Source: CAZNLL01 sp964573885 (GTDB lineage: Bacteria; Desulfobacterota; DSM-4660; Desulfatiglandales; Desulfatiglandaceae). From it: 19,953 nt of DNA. Made by a program: the position numbers and the translations under genes. The notes under the pieces were generated by a model. The model did not search any database. It saw only the letters and a list, made by a program, of their open reading frames with translations, and was not told the DNA's origin. The stretch lies in contig CAZNLL010000068.1 in NCBI GenBank assembly GCA_964573885.1, positions 1 through 19,953 on the forward strand. The letters are read 5' to 3'. Of this stretch, positions 1-7,277 are shown one piece after another. Within the stretch, counting starts at the first letter, position 1, and each line of letters starts with the position of its first letter.

Positions 1-778
1 CGGCGATGGTCAGGGCCCGGCCTTTGACCTTCTCCAGCAAATCGATATTCTTCTTCAGGGACGGACCGTTGCTCACCAGCACCGCCGGTACCCCCCTAAA
101 AATACCCTCCAGGTTCTTGACCGGTGCCGAGTGGAGAAGTGCTGGGATATTTCCCACCATGTTCTTCAAAAAATACTCCCTGATAAAGGCCCCTGTATCC
201 ACGGAAATGATCTTTAGGTCCGCAACCCGTCTGACCTCGTCGCGTATCTCTGCGTATAGGGGCGAATCCTCCCGGGAGGGGGTCTCGGTCACAATCCTCA
301 TTTTACCGGCCAGGAACTTCTTGTGCATATTCAGGATGGCGGACTGAATACACGCCTTTTGGGGTCTTACAAACATCATACGGCCGGCCTCGATAAGGGG
401 GGAGAAGTCGATCACCTTGAACGCGGTTTTAAGGATCCCCCCATCGGGTTCCATGACCATGATCTTATGGCCCGGTTCCATCTTTTCCGCAATGGCCAGG
501 GCCAGGTATCCAAGGCCGAACCCGATAAGGCAGGAAAAGTCCTGTTGGATAAACTCCTGTCCCTTCACCTTGTTCCGGATTAGCTCCTGGAGATTCCCTC
601 CCGGATAGAGCCTCATCCACTCGCCCTGCCTTCCCCTCACCTCAAGGTTCGGGAGCGGACCTCCGCCTGGGACCAGGCGATACCCGCCATTGGCCTCCAC
701 CTGATCAATCCACTGCGCGGTTTGAGGATCCCGCTTCCTCAAAGCGTCTATATTCCTGTCATAGGTCTTTGCAAGCAT
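1..778 (-). CDS. DUF115/Maf-type motility accessory factor, flagellin glycosyltransferase (3' end cut off)
   Basis: The reading frame runs from an ATG at 776-778 through the left edge of the window; 259 residues are visible and the C-terminal part is missing. An AAGGAG Shine-Dalgarno lies about 12 bases upstream of the ATG. Around residues 83-93 there is a glycine-rich strand (IGFGLGYLALA), followed by VMEPDGG near residue 110. Near residue 235 is the VSNGPSLKKNIDLLEK motif. This matches the (G/N)GPSL-xKN signature of the MptE-like DUF115 domain found in motility-associated Maf proteins. Members of this family transfer pseudaminic or legionaminic acid from CMP onto flagellin in the cytoplasm before export. 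Its place as the last visible gene of an operon that makes CMP-nonulosonate agrees with that role. Which sugar it transfers cannot be read from the sequence. Confidence 0.85.
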   Translation of the reverse strand, partial: MLAKTYDRNIDALRKRDPQTAQWIDQVEANGGYRLVPGGGPLPNLEVRGRQGEWMRLYPGGNLQELIRNKVKGQEFIQQDFSCLIGFGLGYLALAIAEKMEPGHKIMVMEPDGGILKTAFKVIDFSPLIEAGRMMFVRPQKACIQSAILNMHKKFLAGKMRIVTETPSREDSPLYAEIRDEVRRVADLKIISVDTGAFIREYFLKNMVGNIPALLHSAPVKNLEGIFRGVPAVLVSNGPSLKKNIDLLEKVKGRALTIA

Positions 779-812
779 TCTTGGCTTTTTGGCTCCTTAA
801 CCCCCTCCCCCT

Positions 813-1502
813 TCACCGGATGGCCCTTATCAATTCAAAGGCCTCCGAGGCCTCGCACCCGGCCAAACCGCCCCATCGCCTGGCCGCCGCCTCCACGGCC
901 TGTATGGATCGAGGATGGGGAAAGGAGCGGAGTTCCCCCTCGTAGCAGGAAAGGGCCTTGAGTTTCAGGTCCAGGGTGTCTGAAATATCCATGAACACAT
1001 TGGGGCGAAAGGGCGGATCAAAGCGCTGGAAAGACCAATCCGTCGAAGAAGGCACTTCAAAGGTATAGATCTCCTTAGCCGACTGCCCCGGAACGGGACG
1101 GGTCGCGGTGAGCACGGCCTGGAACACGATCCGGTGATCAATATTGAGATCTCCCCCATGGTGGGTATAGATAACCCGGGGCGAAACCCGGTCTAAAATC
1201 CCTTCGATGACCTTCACCAGATCCAGAAGCGGGATCGTGTCAAAGCGGTTATCCGGCCCGTTAAAGGTGAAAACGTCCTTGACATGCACCAGGGTGGAGG
1301 CCTGGAGACAGTTCTCTTGCAATGTCATGATAAGCCCTGTTTCCGCCTCTTCCGGCCGACCGTATCGGGAGGTGACCCCTTCCCCCAGAACGGTGACATA
1401 CACCTCATGCCCTTCCCCGGCCAGGCGGGCTATGGTGCCCCCGCATCCCAGGATTTCATCATCCGGGTGGGCCCCGATGACCAGGACAGGATGCTTATCC
1501 AT
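813..1502 (-). CDS. PIG-L/LmbE-family zinc-dependent N-deacetylase
   Basis: The product is 229 residues, a usual length for the PIG-L/LmbE family. The N-terminal VIGAHPDDEILGCGG segment contains the AHPDDE zinc-binding motif, and a downstream YTHHGGDLNIDH segment supplies the HxxDxNxDH-type second motif. Members remove the N-acetyl group from GlcNAc-type sugars or their conjugates in the cytoplasm. The ATG overlaps the end of the NeuB-like gene by 8 bases (1495-1502), so translation is probably coupled. Next to a NeuB-like synthase it most likely deacetylates a sugar intermediate or the finished nonulosonate-like product, giving a free amine that the neighbouring acyltransferase or methyltransferases could modify. 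The substrate is inference. Confidence 0.85.
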   Translation of the reverse strand: MDKHPVLVIGAHPDDEILGCGGTIARLAGEGHEVYVTVLGEGVTSRYGRPEEAETGLIMTLQENCLQASTLVHVKDVFTFNGPDNRFDTIPLLDLVKVIEGILDRVSPRVIYTHHGGDLNIDHRIVFQAVLTATRPVPGQSAKEIYTFEVPSSTDWSFQRFDPPFRPNVFMDISDTLDLKLKALSCYEGELRSFPHPRSIQAVEAAARRWGGLAGCEASEAFELIRAIR

Positions 1503-2541
1503 ACAGATCCTCCCAGCGGAGAAGGGTATCGGCCGCTATGTCCCTGGGCGCGAGGGCACCCCAGAACTTGCTGAGGTACCGGGTGGGGAGTCCCGTTCCG
1601 GGTCGCTTGCCGTCCAGGTTGGAGGGCCCGTACGGCTCGCCCCGGCGTATGGGTCTTGAGGAACAAATACTCCTCCAATATTGGTGGGCCCCCATGCGAT
1701 CCCCCTCGGAAGGTCGTATTTCCCGGGACCCCAACGAGGCCTCGGCAAAACGCATCCGCTCTATCCACGGCCTCATTTCCTGAGGCTCAAGGGAAAGGGC
1801 GTGATGGTGCCCTGTCATGTTTCGGCTCAAGGTGATCCGTTTTTCCAACACCTCCGCCCCCAGGCCCAGGGCCAGGATGTCCAGATCATGGTCAAGCCCG
1901 GGAGAGGAGAATCCAACCGCCACCCCCAGGGTTTTCTTGAGGTAACCGATATTGCGCATATTCATCTCCTCCGGCCTCTCCGTGTGGAAATCATGAAGGA
2001 GTACGATCTCTCCCTGACCGTGTTGTCTCGCCACATCCAAAAAGTTGAGGATGTCCGCCGAGCCCGCCGGGCCAAGGTCCAGCATGAGCGGTTTTCCTGT
2101 TTGGGCCATCTTGATGATCAGGGGTTCATAGGTCACATCCCACGAGCCCATTTTATGGAGGGGGACCTCACAGGCCTCCAGGATATCCACGCCTGCCAGG
2201 AAATCCGCCGTGGAAAAAAAGATCAGGCCCCTGGAACGGACGTGGCGTGCCAGGTCTTGCCAGGCTTCGGAGGAGAAGGTCAATCCTTTGAACAGGTCGT
2301 ACATATTCTCGTCAGACCATCCGGTCCCGGACTTGAAACGATACCGGGTGGATTTATCGGAAAGCTGCTCCGGATCAATGGTCTGGAACTTAATGGCATC
2401 AAAGCCCGCCTCAGCCGCAAGGTCAGCCAGTTCTTTCGCCGTTTTCAGATCGCCGTTGCAGGTGGTCCCCGCCTCCGCCGTCAAGAAGCAGGAATGGCCT
2501 CCCCCGATCTTTTTGTTTTCCACCTTAATGGTCTTGCCCAT
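1495..2541 (-). CDS. Divergent NeuB-like (nonulosonate synthase family) protein with altered active-site residues
   Basis: The 348-residue product has the TIM-barrel NeuB architecture followed by a C-terminal SAF (antifreeze-like) domain that retains KRPGTGLP. Family features kept are AEAG near residue 22, KFQT at 51-54, KMGS at 130-133 and a His at 218. Compared with the canonical synthase at 6207-7277, NHNG has become TCNG, HCVSLYP has become HDFHTERP (183-190), and EKHFTL has become EKRITL (233-238). GPDH has also become GHHH. The His of EKHFT corresponds to one of the two metal-binding histidines of Neisseria NeuB, so Arg there is a marked change. The protein is long and unbroken, so it is not a decayed copy. 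Either it belongs to a NeuB subfamily with another substrate or mechanism, or it no longer condenses phosphoenolpyruvate. Its start overlaps the WbqC gene by 61 bases. Confidence 0.8.
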   Translation of the reverse strand: MGKTIKVENKKIGGGHSCFLTAEAGTTCNGDLKTAKELADLAAEAGFDAIKFQTIDPEQLSDKSTRYRFKSGTGWSDENMYDLFKGLTFSSEAWQDLARHVRSRGLIFFSTADFLAGVDILEACEVPLHKMGSWDVTYEPLIIKMAQTGKPLMLDLGPAGSADILNFLDVARQHGQGEIVLLHDFHTERPEEMNMRNIGYLKKTLGVAVGFSSPGLDHDLDILALGLGAEVLEKRITLSRNMTGHHHALSLEPQEMRPWIERMRFAEASLGSREIRPSEGDRMGAHQYWRSICSSRPIRRGEPYGPSNLDGKRPGTGLPTRYLSKFWGALAPRDIAADTLLRWEDLYG

Positions 2542-3266
2542 GTGTATAAATCTCCCCCGTTCGCCTCTTCCACCGACGCTATATTTCCAGACATGAGAAT
2601 CCCCAGGCTCTCGTCGCCGCAGTTGAAAAGAAGGTCTACAATACTGAGGTGGGAGAAAAACTCCCCATAAAGCTGGGGGTATTTGGGATGGTGGTAATCC
2701 TGAAACACCACCCGTACCCCCTGGGCCTTAAAGGCGTCAACGTCCATATAGTTTCTGCCCAGGGTGCCTGAAATATAGGTGTCCGTGCCTACCTGTCTGC
2801 ACATGTCCAGGACCAGGCCGCTCTTCTTTCCCTGGAAATGATACTCCCCTGCCCGGTTCACCGGCACCTTGATCCCCAGGGTATCCATGAACCATTGGAG
2901 CATGTACAGGTTCAGATCGCTGAGTAAATCCCATTTCCTGTGGTATGCGTCCTCAAAAAAATTTTTGTATTTACTGAAGTAGGGCGCCTTTGAATAGTGT
3001 GTGTTCAAAGACCTCCAGTGCTTGCGTCCCCAGGGTATGGTGTTGTTGATCTCGATCGCGGAGATGGGCTTTTCCCTGTGTCCCTTTTTAAGAACGGGGA
3101 CACTGAGCCATTGGGGACCCTGGGGTGTCTTTATCCTGTTCCGGTTATTCCAGTCCTTGGGCAGATATTGGGCCTGATCAAAAAGGATAAAGCGATCGGC
3201 AAGGGCGATCTTGTGAAACAGCCCCAGCCAGGGCAGATAAACCGGTTGGTGAGCTGTGAGAATCAT
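2481..3266 (-). CDS. WbqC-family protein
   Basis: The product is 261 residues and opens with MILTAHQPVYLPWLGLFHKI, the recognisable start of the WbqC-like family (xxxxHQPxYLPWxGxF). It also has FDxAQYxxxxWxNRNRIK near residue 29 and PVLKKG near 57. Family members occur in O-antigen, capsule and flagellin-glycosylation loci, frequently beside DegT aminotransferases. Their biochemical role is not firmly established as far as I know. Here the ATG overlaps the stop of the DegT aminotransferase in an ATGA junction (3263-3266). The 3' end runs 61 bases into the NeuB-like gene. The pairing with DegT suggests it acts on the product of that transaminase, which is an inference from position. Confidence 0.85.
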   Translation of the reverse strand: MILTAHQPVYLPWLGLFHKIALADRFILFDQAQYLPKDWNNRNRIKTPQGPQWLSVPVLKKGHREKPISAIEINNTIPWGRKHWRSLNTHYSKAPYFSKYKNFFEDAYHRKWDLLSDLNLYMLQWFMDTLGIKVPVNRAGEYHFQGKKSGLVLDMCRQVGTDTYISGTLGRNYMDVDAFKAQGVRVVFQDYHHPKYPQLYGEFFSHLSIVDLLFNCGDESLGILMSGNIASVEEANGGDLYTWARPLRWKTKRSGEAIPAS

Positions 3267-4321
3267 GATGTCCTTACTTCCTTTAAGACCTTACAGATAT
3301 ACCCTACCTCCTCATCGCTCAGGGCCGGATACAGCGGAATGGAGAGGGTGGTCGCGGCGATCTTCTCGGCATTCGGGTATTGGACCGGATCCAATTTCAA
3401 ATAGCGATGAAGCAGTTCCCAGTACTCCAGGGGCACAATGCCCTTTATCCCCTTTTCAAGCAAATATCGGGCCGCCTCGTCCCGGGACCTGGACTCGGGA
3501 AAAACCAGGACAAACCGGTAGACCATCCGGCCCGGGTCTTGGAGCCCCTTCTGAAAGGAAAGCTCCGGGGAAAGGGCCTCCAGGTAGCGCAGGGCCACCT
3601 CCTGTCTTCTCGATCGAATATGTTCGAGCCGGGAGAGCTGGCACAGGGCCATTTCGGCCTGGAAATCGGTGAGGAGAAAGTTGAACCGGGGCCTGTAGGT
3701 CTTTCTATAATCAAAATGACAAAAATCCCTGCCCCACGAAGCGGCCCTGCCCACCGGGTCCCAAACCAGTCCCCCGTGGCCGCAGGTGATAATCTTGGTG
3801 GCATAAAAGGAGAAGACTGCTGCATCCCCTTCTACGCCGACAGGGGCGCCGTTTTCCAGCACACCGCCCAGGGACTGACAGCAGTCCTGGATAACCAGGG
3901 GAACCCCGTCTTTCAGGCTGGAGACGTCGGCCCTGGCCCCAAAGGTATGGACCGCAATGACGGCCCTGGCTTCAGGTGCCTGCTTTTGCAGGGACCCGGC
4001 ATGGATGGTAAAATCATCCTCTCGCACATCCACCACCACCGGCTTGCCCCCCGCCATGTACACGGCGTTGAGAAGGGCTGAACAGGCATAGGCGGGTACG
4101 GCCACAGGGTCCCCTTGCCTTATACCCAGCCCCTTGAGGGCCAGATAAAGACCTGCCGTACCTGATGAGCAGGCGCAGGCCTCCCCGCCCCCGTATAACT
4201 GCCTGAAAGCGGCTTCCAGGGCTTCCACCCGCTCCCCTTGGCCGATGAATCCGGAAAGGAGGACCCCGGTCACCCGGTCCGCTTCTTGCTGACTGATGAG
4301 GGGCCTGTTGTGGGCGATCAT
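3263..4321 (-). CDS. DegT/DnrJ/EryC1/StrS-family PLP-dependent sugar aminotransferase
   Basis: This 352-residue protein has the DegT fold type I markers. CSSGTAGLYLAL (51-62) is the cofactor phosphate loop. IQDCCQSLG near 145 carries the aspartate that contacts the pyridine nitrogen. SFYATKIITCGHGG carries the Schiff-base lysine at about K176. Such enzymes transaminate keto-sugar nucleotides with glutamate as donor. It is distinct from PseC at 11327-12688 and shorter than it, so the operon encodes two DegT-family sugar transaminases. A GAGGAGGG ribosome-binding sequence lies ahead of the ATG, inside the end of the upstream acyltransferase gene (6-base gap). With WbqC immediately downstream it probably belongs to the second sugar module. 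Its keto-sugar substrate is unknown. Confidence 0.87.
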   Translation of the reverse strand: MIAHNRPLISQQEADRVTGVLLSGFIGQGERVEALEAAFRQLYGGGEACACSSGTAGLYLALKGLGIRQGDPVAVPAYACSALLNAVYMAGGKPVVVDVREDDFTIHAGSLQKQAPEARAVIAVHTFGARADVSSLKDGVPLVIQDCCQSLGGVLENGAPVGVEGDAAVFSFYATKIITCGHGGLVWDPVGRAASWGRDFCHFDYRKTYRPRFNFLLTDFQAEMALCQLSRLEHIRSRRQEVALRYLEALSPELSFQKGLQDPGRMVYRFVLVFPESRSRDEAARYLLEKGIKGIVPLEYWELLHRYLKLDPVQYPNAEKIAATTLSIPLYPALSDEEVGYICKVLKEVRTS

Positions 4322-4327
4322 CTCTAA

Positions 4328-4786
4328 CTAACCCTCCTCGGGATAAGCCCGGCTTCTGTAATACCCTTCCTTGACGGTCAAGGGGTTGCCCGTGGCCAAG
4401 GAATAGGGGGGAATGTCTTTTTGATGAACCACGCTGCCTGCGCCGATCACGGAATGGTGCCCGATACGGGTTCCGCCCAGAATGACCGAATGGGACCCGA
4501 TGAAGACATGATCTTCAATAATGATATCCCGGCATGTATTCTCCTGGACCAGGCCCAGGGTAAGGAGATGGGAATCGGCCACGTTAATGGCCACAAAAGA
4601 GGCGATATCACAGTGGTCCCCGATAACGACCCGCGCCCCCTTGGCATTCACCTCCGAAAATCCTCCGATATACACCCCTTTGCCGAACTCGGGCTCTCCG
4701 TTGATCCAGACCAGGGGGTGGAAAGGATTCTCAGCGTTGTCCATCATCTCCAGAAAAAGGTCCCTGAAGCGTTTTTTATCCATCAT
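4328..4786 (-). CDS. Left-handed beta-helix (hexapeptide) acyltransferase
   Basis: About 152 residues. The region from roughly residue 45 onward shows hexapeptide repeats (VVIGDHCDIASFVAIN, IIIEDHVFIGSHSVILGG, TRIGHHSVIGAGSVV), ending in the family's usual DIPPYSLATGNP loop. These trimeric enzymes transfer acetyl or other acyl groups from CoA to a sugar amine or hydroxyl. The start is uncertain. I chose the ATG at 4784-4786 over a TTG at 4790-4792 and another ATG at 4781-4783. All three lie inside the end of the upstream methyltransferase gene without a clear Shine-Dalgarno, so translation is probably coupled. In an operon that lacks a recognisable PseH, this is one candidate for the missing N-acetylation step. 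It could equally acylate the product of the DegT enzyme downstream. Confidence 0.83.
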   Translation of the reverse strand: MMDKKRFRDLFLEMMDNAENPFHPLVWINGEPEFGKGVYIGGFSEVNAKGARVVIGDHCDIASFVAINVADSHLLTLGLVQENTCRDIIIEDHVFIGSHSVILGGTRIGHHSVIGAGSVVHQKDIPPYSLATGNPLTVKEGYYRSRAYPEEG

Positions 4787-5468
4787 ATACAACCAGATTA
4801 TACATGTAGAAATGTTGCCATATCCGTCCGCAGAGGGGGACCGCTTCGGCTCTGAGGCCGGCTCTCTCCGCCAGCCTTACCATGCCATCCGGACGGGTCC
4901 ACAGGGTGGATTCAATCAAGGCCAGTTCCCTGTCGTGTTCTTGCGGGCTGCGGTTTGAGGCCATGACCGCCTCCACGTAGCGCTCCTTCCGCCCCACGTC
5001 GGGATTGGCCCCGTACAAGGCGCGGCCCTTGACGGGAAGCATTTGGCGAAGGGCCTTAAAGGCCTCGTACACTTCACCCTCCCCTGACAGATACTGGAGT
5101 ACACTGTAGGCCAGCACCTTGTTGGGCCGTTTAGCAAATGGCAGGCACTCCCTGATATCCCCCAGGGCGAAACTGAGATTATCCGCATGACACCCGTTCT
5201 TCCGGGCCCGTGCCACCATGTGGGGGCTGATATCTGTACCGTAGACCGCCTCAACCCAGGGAGAGAGGGCCAGGGCCATAATCCCCGTGCCACAGCCTAT
5301 GTCGTAAAGGACATCCCTTTTTTCCAGCTGGAGCAACGTGGCGATCTCCCTGAGGGTGTAGAGAAATCCGGGGATATCCATAAGCCCCCTGCCTGTAGCG
5401 TCAAAGTCGCCCGGCACTCGGGCCTTTTGATCCCAGAACTCCGACCAGCATACGGTGTTTTCCCTCAT
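4776..5468 (-). CDS. Class I SAM-dependent methyltransferase
   Basis: The 230-residue product carries Rossmann motif I as LYDIGCGTGIMALAL near residue 55, then GTDIS (motif II) and SFALGDIREC (motif III region). This is the layout of the Methyltransf_11/25 superfamily. I place the start at the ATG 5466-5468. It forms an ATGA overlap with the stop of the upstream methyltransferase and has GGAGG about 10 bases upstream. A longer frame open to 5507 lies inside that upstream gene and adds residues that do not look like the family. The N-terminal SEFWDQKA stretch resembles sugar methyltransferases of surface-glycan loci. O- or N-methylation of a nonulosonate or other glycan residue is the likely job, and the substrate is unproven. 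Confidence 0.82.
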   Translation of the reverse strand: MRENTVCWSEFWDQKARVPGDFDATGRGLMDIPGFLYTLREIATLLQLEKRDVLYDIGCGTGIMALALSPWVEAVYGTDISPHMVARARKNGCHADNLSFALGDIRECLPFAKRPNKVLAYSVLQYLSGEGEVYEAFKALRQMLPVKGRALYGANPDVGRKERYVEAVMASNRSPQEHDRELALIESTLWTRPDGMVRLAERAGLRAEAVPLCGRIWQHFYMYNLVVYDG

Positions 5469-6217
5469 GGTTTGGAGGCCTCCATCACAAAGAAGGTCCC
5501 TCGGCATGGGGGGGGCCTCAAGGCGTTGATCACTTTGAGGGCCGGTCCTTTCAGCCAGTTCCCCTTCTGCCTGCCAAAAAACCTTTTTAACAGCACAATC
5601 TGGGCCAAAAAAGGAATGTCGTGACGGGTGTTCCAGAATCGGACGTCCCGGAAACCGGCCTCTTCCAACTCTTGTTTCATGCCCCTGGGATCAATGGGAT
5701 ATTCATTGGGTGAGAGCTTTCCCCGCAATCCTGCTACGGCCCACTCGATCCTCTCTAAGAAATCAAGGAGATTCGGCTCCAGGGCCACAAACTTTCCGCC
5801 CCTCCTGAGGACGCGCAAAGACTCCCGGTACACACCCTGTCTTTCGGGAAAATGGTGAAGAACCCCTCCGAAAAAACAGCCGTCCTTGCTTTCTGCTTCC
5901 ATGGCCAAGTGTTCAGCATCACCCACCCGGAATTCCACCGTGGTTCCAAAACCCTCCCACAGTCTCCTGGCCTGGCTGACGAGCTCTTTTGAGATGTCCA
6001 CCCCAACCACTTGGGCCCCGCGGAAGGCCAACAGGGCCGCTGAAACACCTGCGGCACAGCCCACATCCACCAGGCACTTGCCCTTTAAATCTCCGCCCAG
6101 GGTCATATCAAAGACATCCATGTATTCAGCGTGATCAAAGGCGGCGTAGATTCGTTCACATGCCACTTTGTCCCAAAAGCCCTGCTCTCTTTCCTTGTCT
6201 TGACAGCTACTGTGCAA
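5465..6217 (-). CDS. Class I SAM-dependent methyltransferase (TTG start)
   Basis: This 250-residue protein has motif I CLVDVGCAAGVSAALLA near residue 48, VVGVDIS near 70, FRVGDAEHL near 96 and GGVLHHFP near 115. It is a clear Methyltransf_11-type domain with a C-terminal extension of about 90 residues. No in-frame ATG precedes motif I apart from one near residue 33. A TTG at 6215-6217 has GGAGG 6 bases upstream and gives a normal N-terminus, so I take TTG as the start. It overlaps the end of pseI by 11 bases. It is a second methyltransferase unlike the one downstream, so two different methylations, or two positions on the same sugar, may be targeted. Regulation is presumably with the whole operon. 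Confidence 0.82.
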   Translation of the reverse strand: MHSSCQDKEREQGFWDKVACERIYAAFDHAEYMDVFDMTLGGDLKGKCLVDVGCAAGVSAALLAFRGAQVVGVDISKELVSQARRLWEGFGTTVEFRVGDAEHLAMEAESKDGCFFGGVLHHFPERQGVYRESLRVLRRGGKFVALEPNLLDFLERIEWAVAGLRGKLSPNEYPIDPRGMKQELEEAGFRDVRFWNTRHDIPFLAQIVLLKRFFGRQKGNWLKGPALKVINALRPPPCRGTFFVMEASKP

Positions 6218-7277
6218 ACCCTGCCTCCAATTGGTAGCCTTTCAAAATGGTTCCCTTGGGTATGGCCGCCATTGTGCGCCTCCCCAGAACCCTGTCCCGA
6301 TCATAGGGCGGAAGACCCGTTCCCGGTCTTTGGTAGGCCAGGTCCGACTCCGACAAACAATGGCCCTTTGGGAGATCCCTTCCTGCAACAATGGAACGCC
6401 GGCAAAGTCGTGCCATTTCCTGCTCGGACACCGAGGGCTTCAGAGCCCCCCCGCCCAGGGCCCGCTCCAGCCTTCTCACCTCTCTGACCAAGGAAGCCAA
6501 CTCGTTGGGATCCGCTGAAAACCAGTGATCCGGCCCCGCCATATCCTTGTTGAGGGTAAAGTGCTTTTCCAGGACGCAGGCCCCCAAAGCAACGGCCCCG
6601 ATACAGGCCGTGGTCCCCGAGCTGTGGTCGGAAAAGCCTATGGGAAAATCAAACACGGCTCCAAGGGTTTGAATTCTCCTGAGATTCAAGGCCTCCTCCG
6701 GCGTGGGATACAGGGATACGCAATGCAAAAGGATGATATTGTCGTTTCCCTCTCCGGTAATGGCCCTCAAGGCCCGATCAATGTCAAAGCCCCGTGCCAT
6801 GCCCGTGGAGAGGATAACCGGTTTTTGCTTTCTGCCCACGTATTCGAGAAAAGGCGTGTACACCAGGTCGTCGGAACCGATCTTAAATGCCTCCGCACCC
6901 AGTTCATCAAGGAGATCCACCGCTTCACGATCCGTGGGGGTGGAAAGAGGGATGAGTCCCCTCTTCCTGGCGTGAGTGAAGAGCCGGGCAAAGTCTTCCC
7001 GCTTCAGTTCCAAGCGCCTAAACATCTCAAGCATGGATTCCTTCACAGGCCGCCCCTGGGAGTTATATTCATAGATTTCTCCCGGTGAATTGATAAATTC
7101 CTCGGCATGGAAGGTCTGAAACTTGACGCAGTCCACGCCGGCATCAGCGGCGGTATCGATCATCTCCAGGGCCACATGGGGGTCACCGTTGTGATTGACG
7201 CCTACCTCGGCGATGATAAAGGTCCTTTTCCCCTCTCCCACGGGGAGACCTCCAATGTCTATATTTGTCCTGGACAT
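6207..7277 (-). CDS. pseI: Pseudaminic acid synthase (NeuB family, with SAF domain)
   Basis: At 356 residues this has the full length of the NeuB/PseI/LegI family. Canonical elements are all present: AEVGVNHNG (23-31), KFQTF (52-56), FKIGS (131-135), HCVSLYPTP (185-193), GFSDHS with His 218, EKHFTL with His 239, and GPDHWFS. The C-terminal SAF domain carries RPGTGL. The two histidines match the metal ligands known for Neisseria NeuB. These enzymes condense phosphoenolpyruvate with a 6-carbon sugar to make a 9-carbon nonulosonic acid. The inverting PseB-PseC-PseG set upstream argues for pseudaminic acid rather than legionaminic or neuraminic acid. The sequence alone does not separate PseI from LegI with certainty. 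It overlaps pseG by 19 bases and has AAGGGGG ahead of its ATG. Confidence 0.88.
   Translation of the reverse strand: MSRTNIDIGGLPVGEGKRTFIIAEVGVNHNGDPHVALEMIDTAADAGVDCVKFQTFHAEEFINSPGEIYEYNSQGRPVKESMLEMFRRLELKREDFARLFTHARKRGLIPLSTPTDREAVDLLDELGAEAFKIGSDDLVYTPFLEYVGRKQKPVILSTGMARGFDIDRALRAITGEGNDNIILLHCVSLYPTPEEALNLRRIQTLGAVFDFPIGFSDHSSGTTACIGAVALGACVLEKHFTLNKDMAGPDHWFSADPNELASLVREVRRLERALGGGALKPSVSEQEMARLCRRSIVAGRDLPKGHCLSESDLAYQRPGTGLPPYDRDRVLGRRTMAAIPKGTILKGYQLEAGFAQ

Noticed and set aside
1681..2670. 329-codon plus-strand ORF antisense to the NeuB-like and wbqC genes
   Set aside because: Shadow of the two minus-strand genes, no motif.
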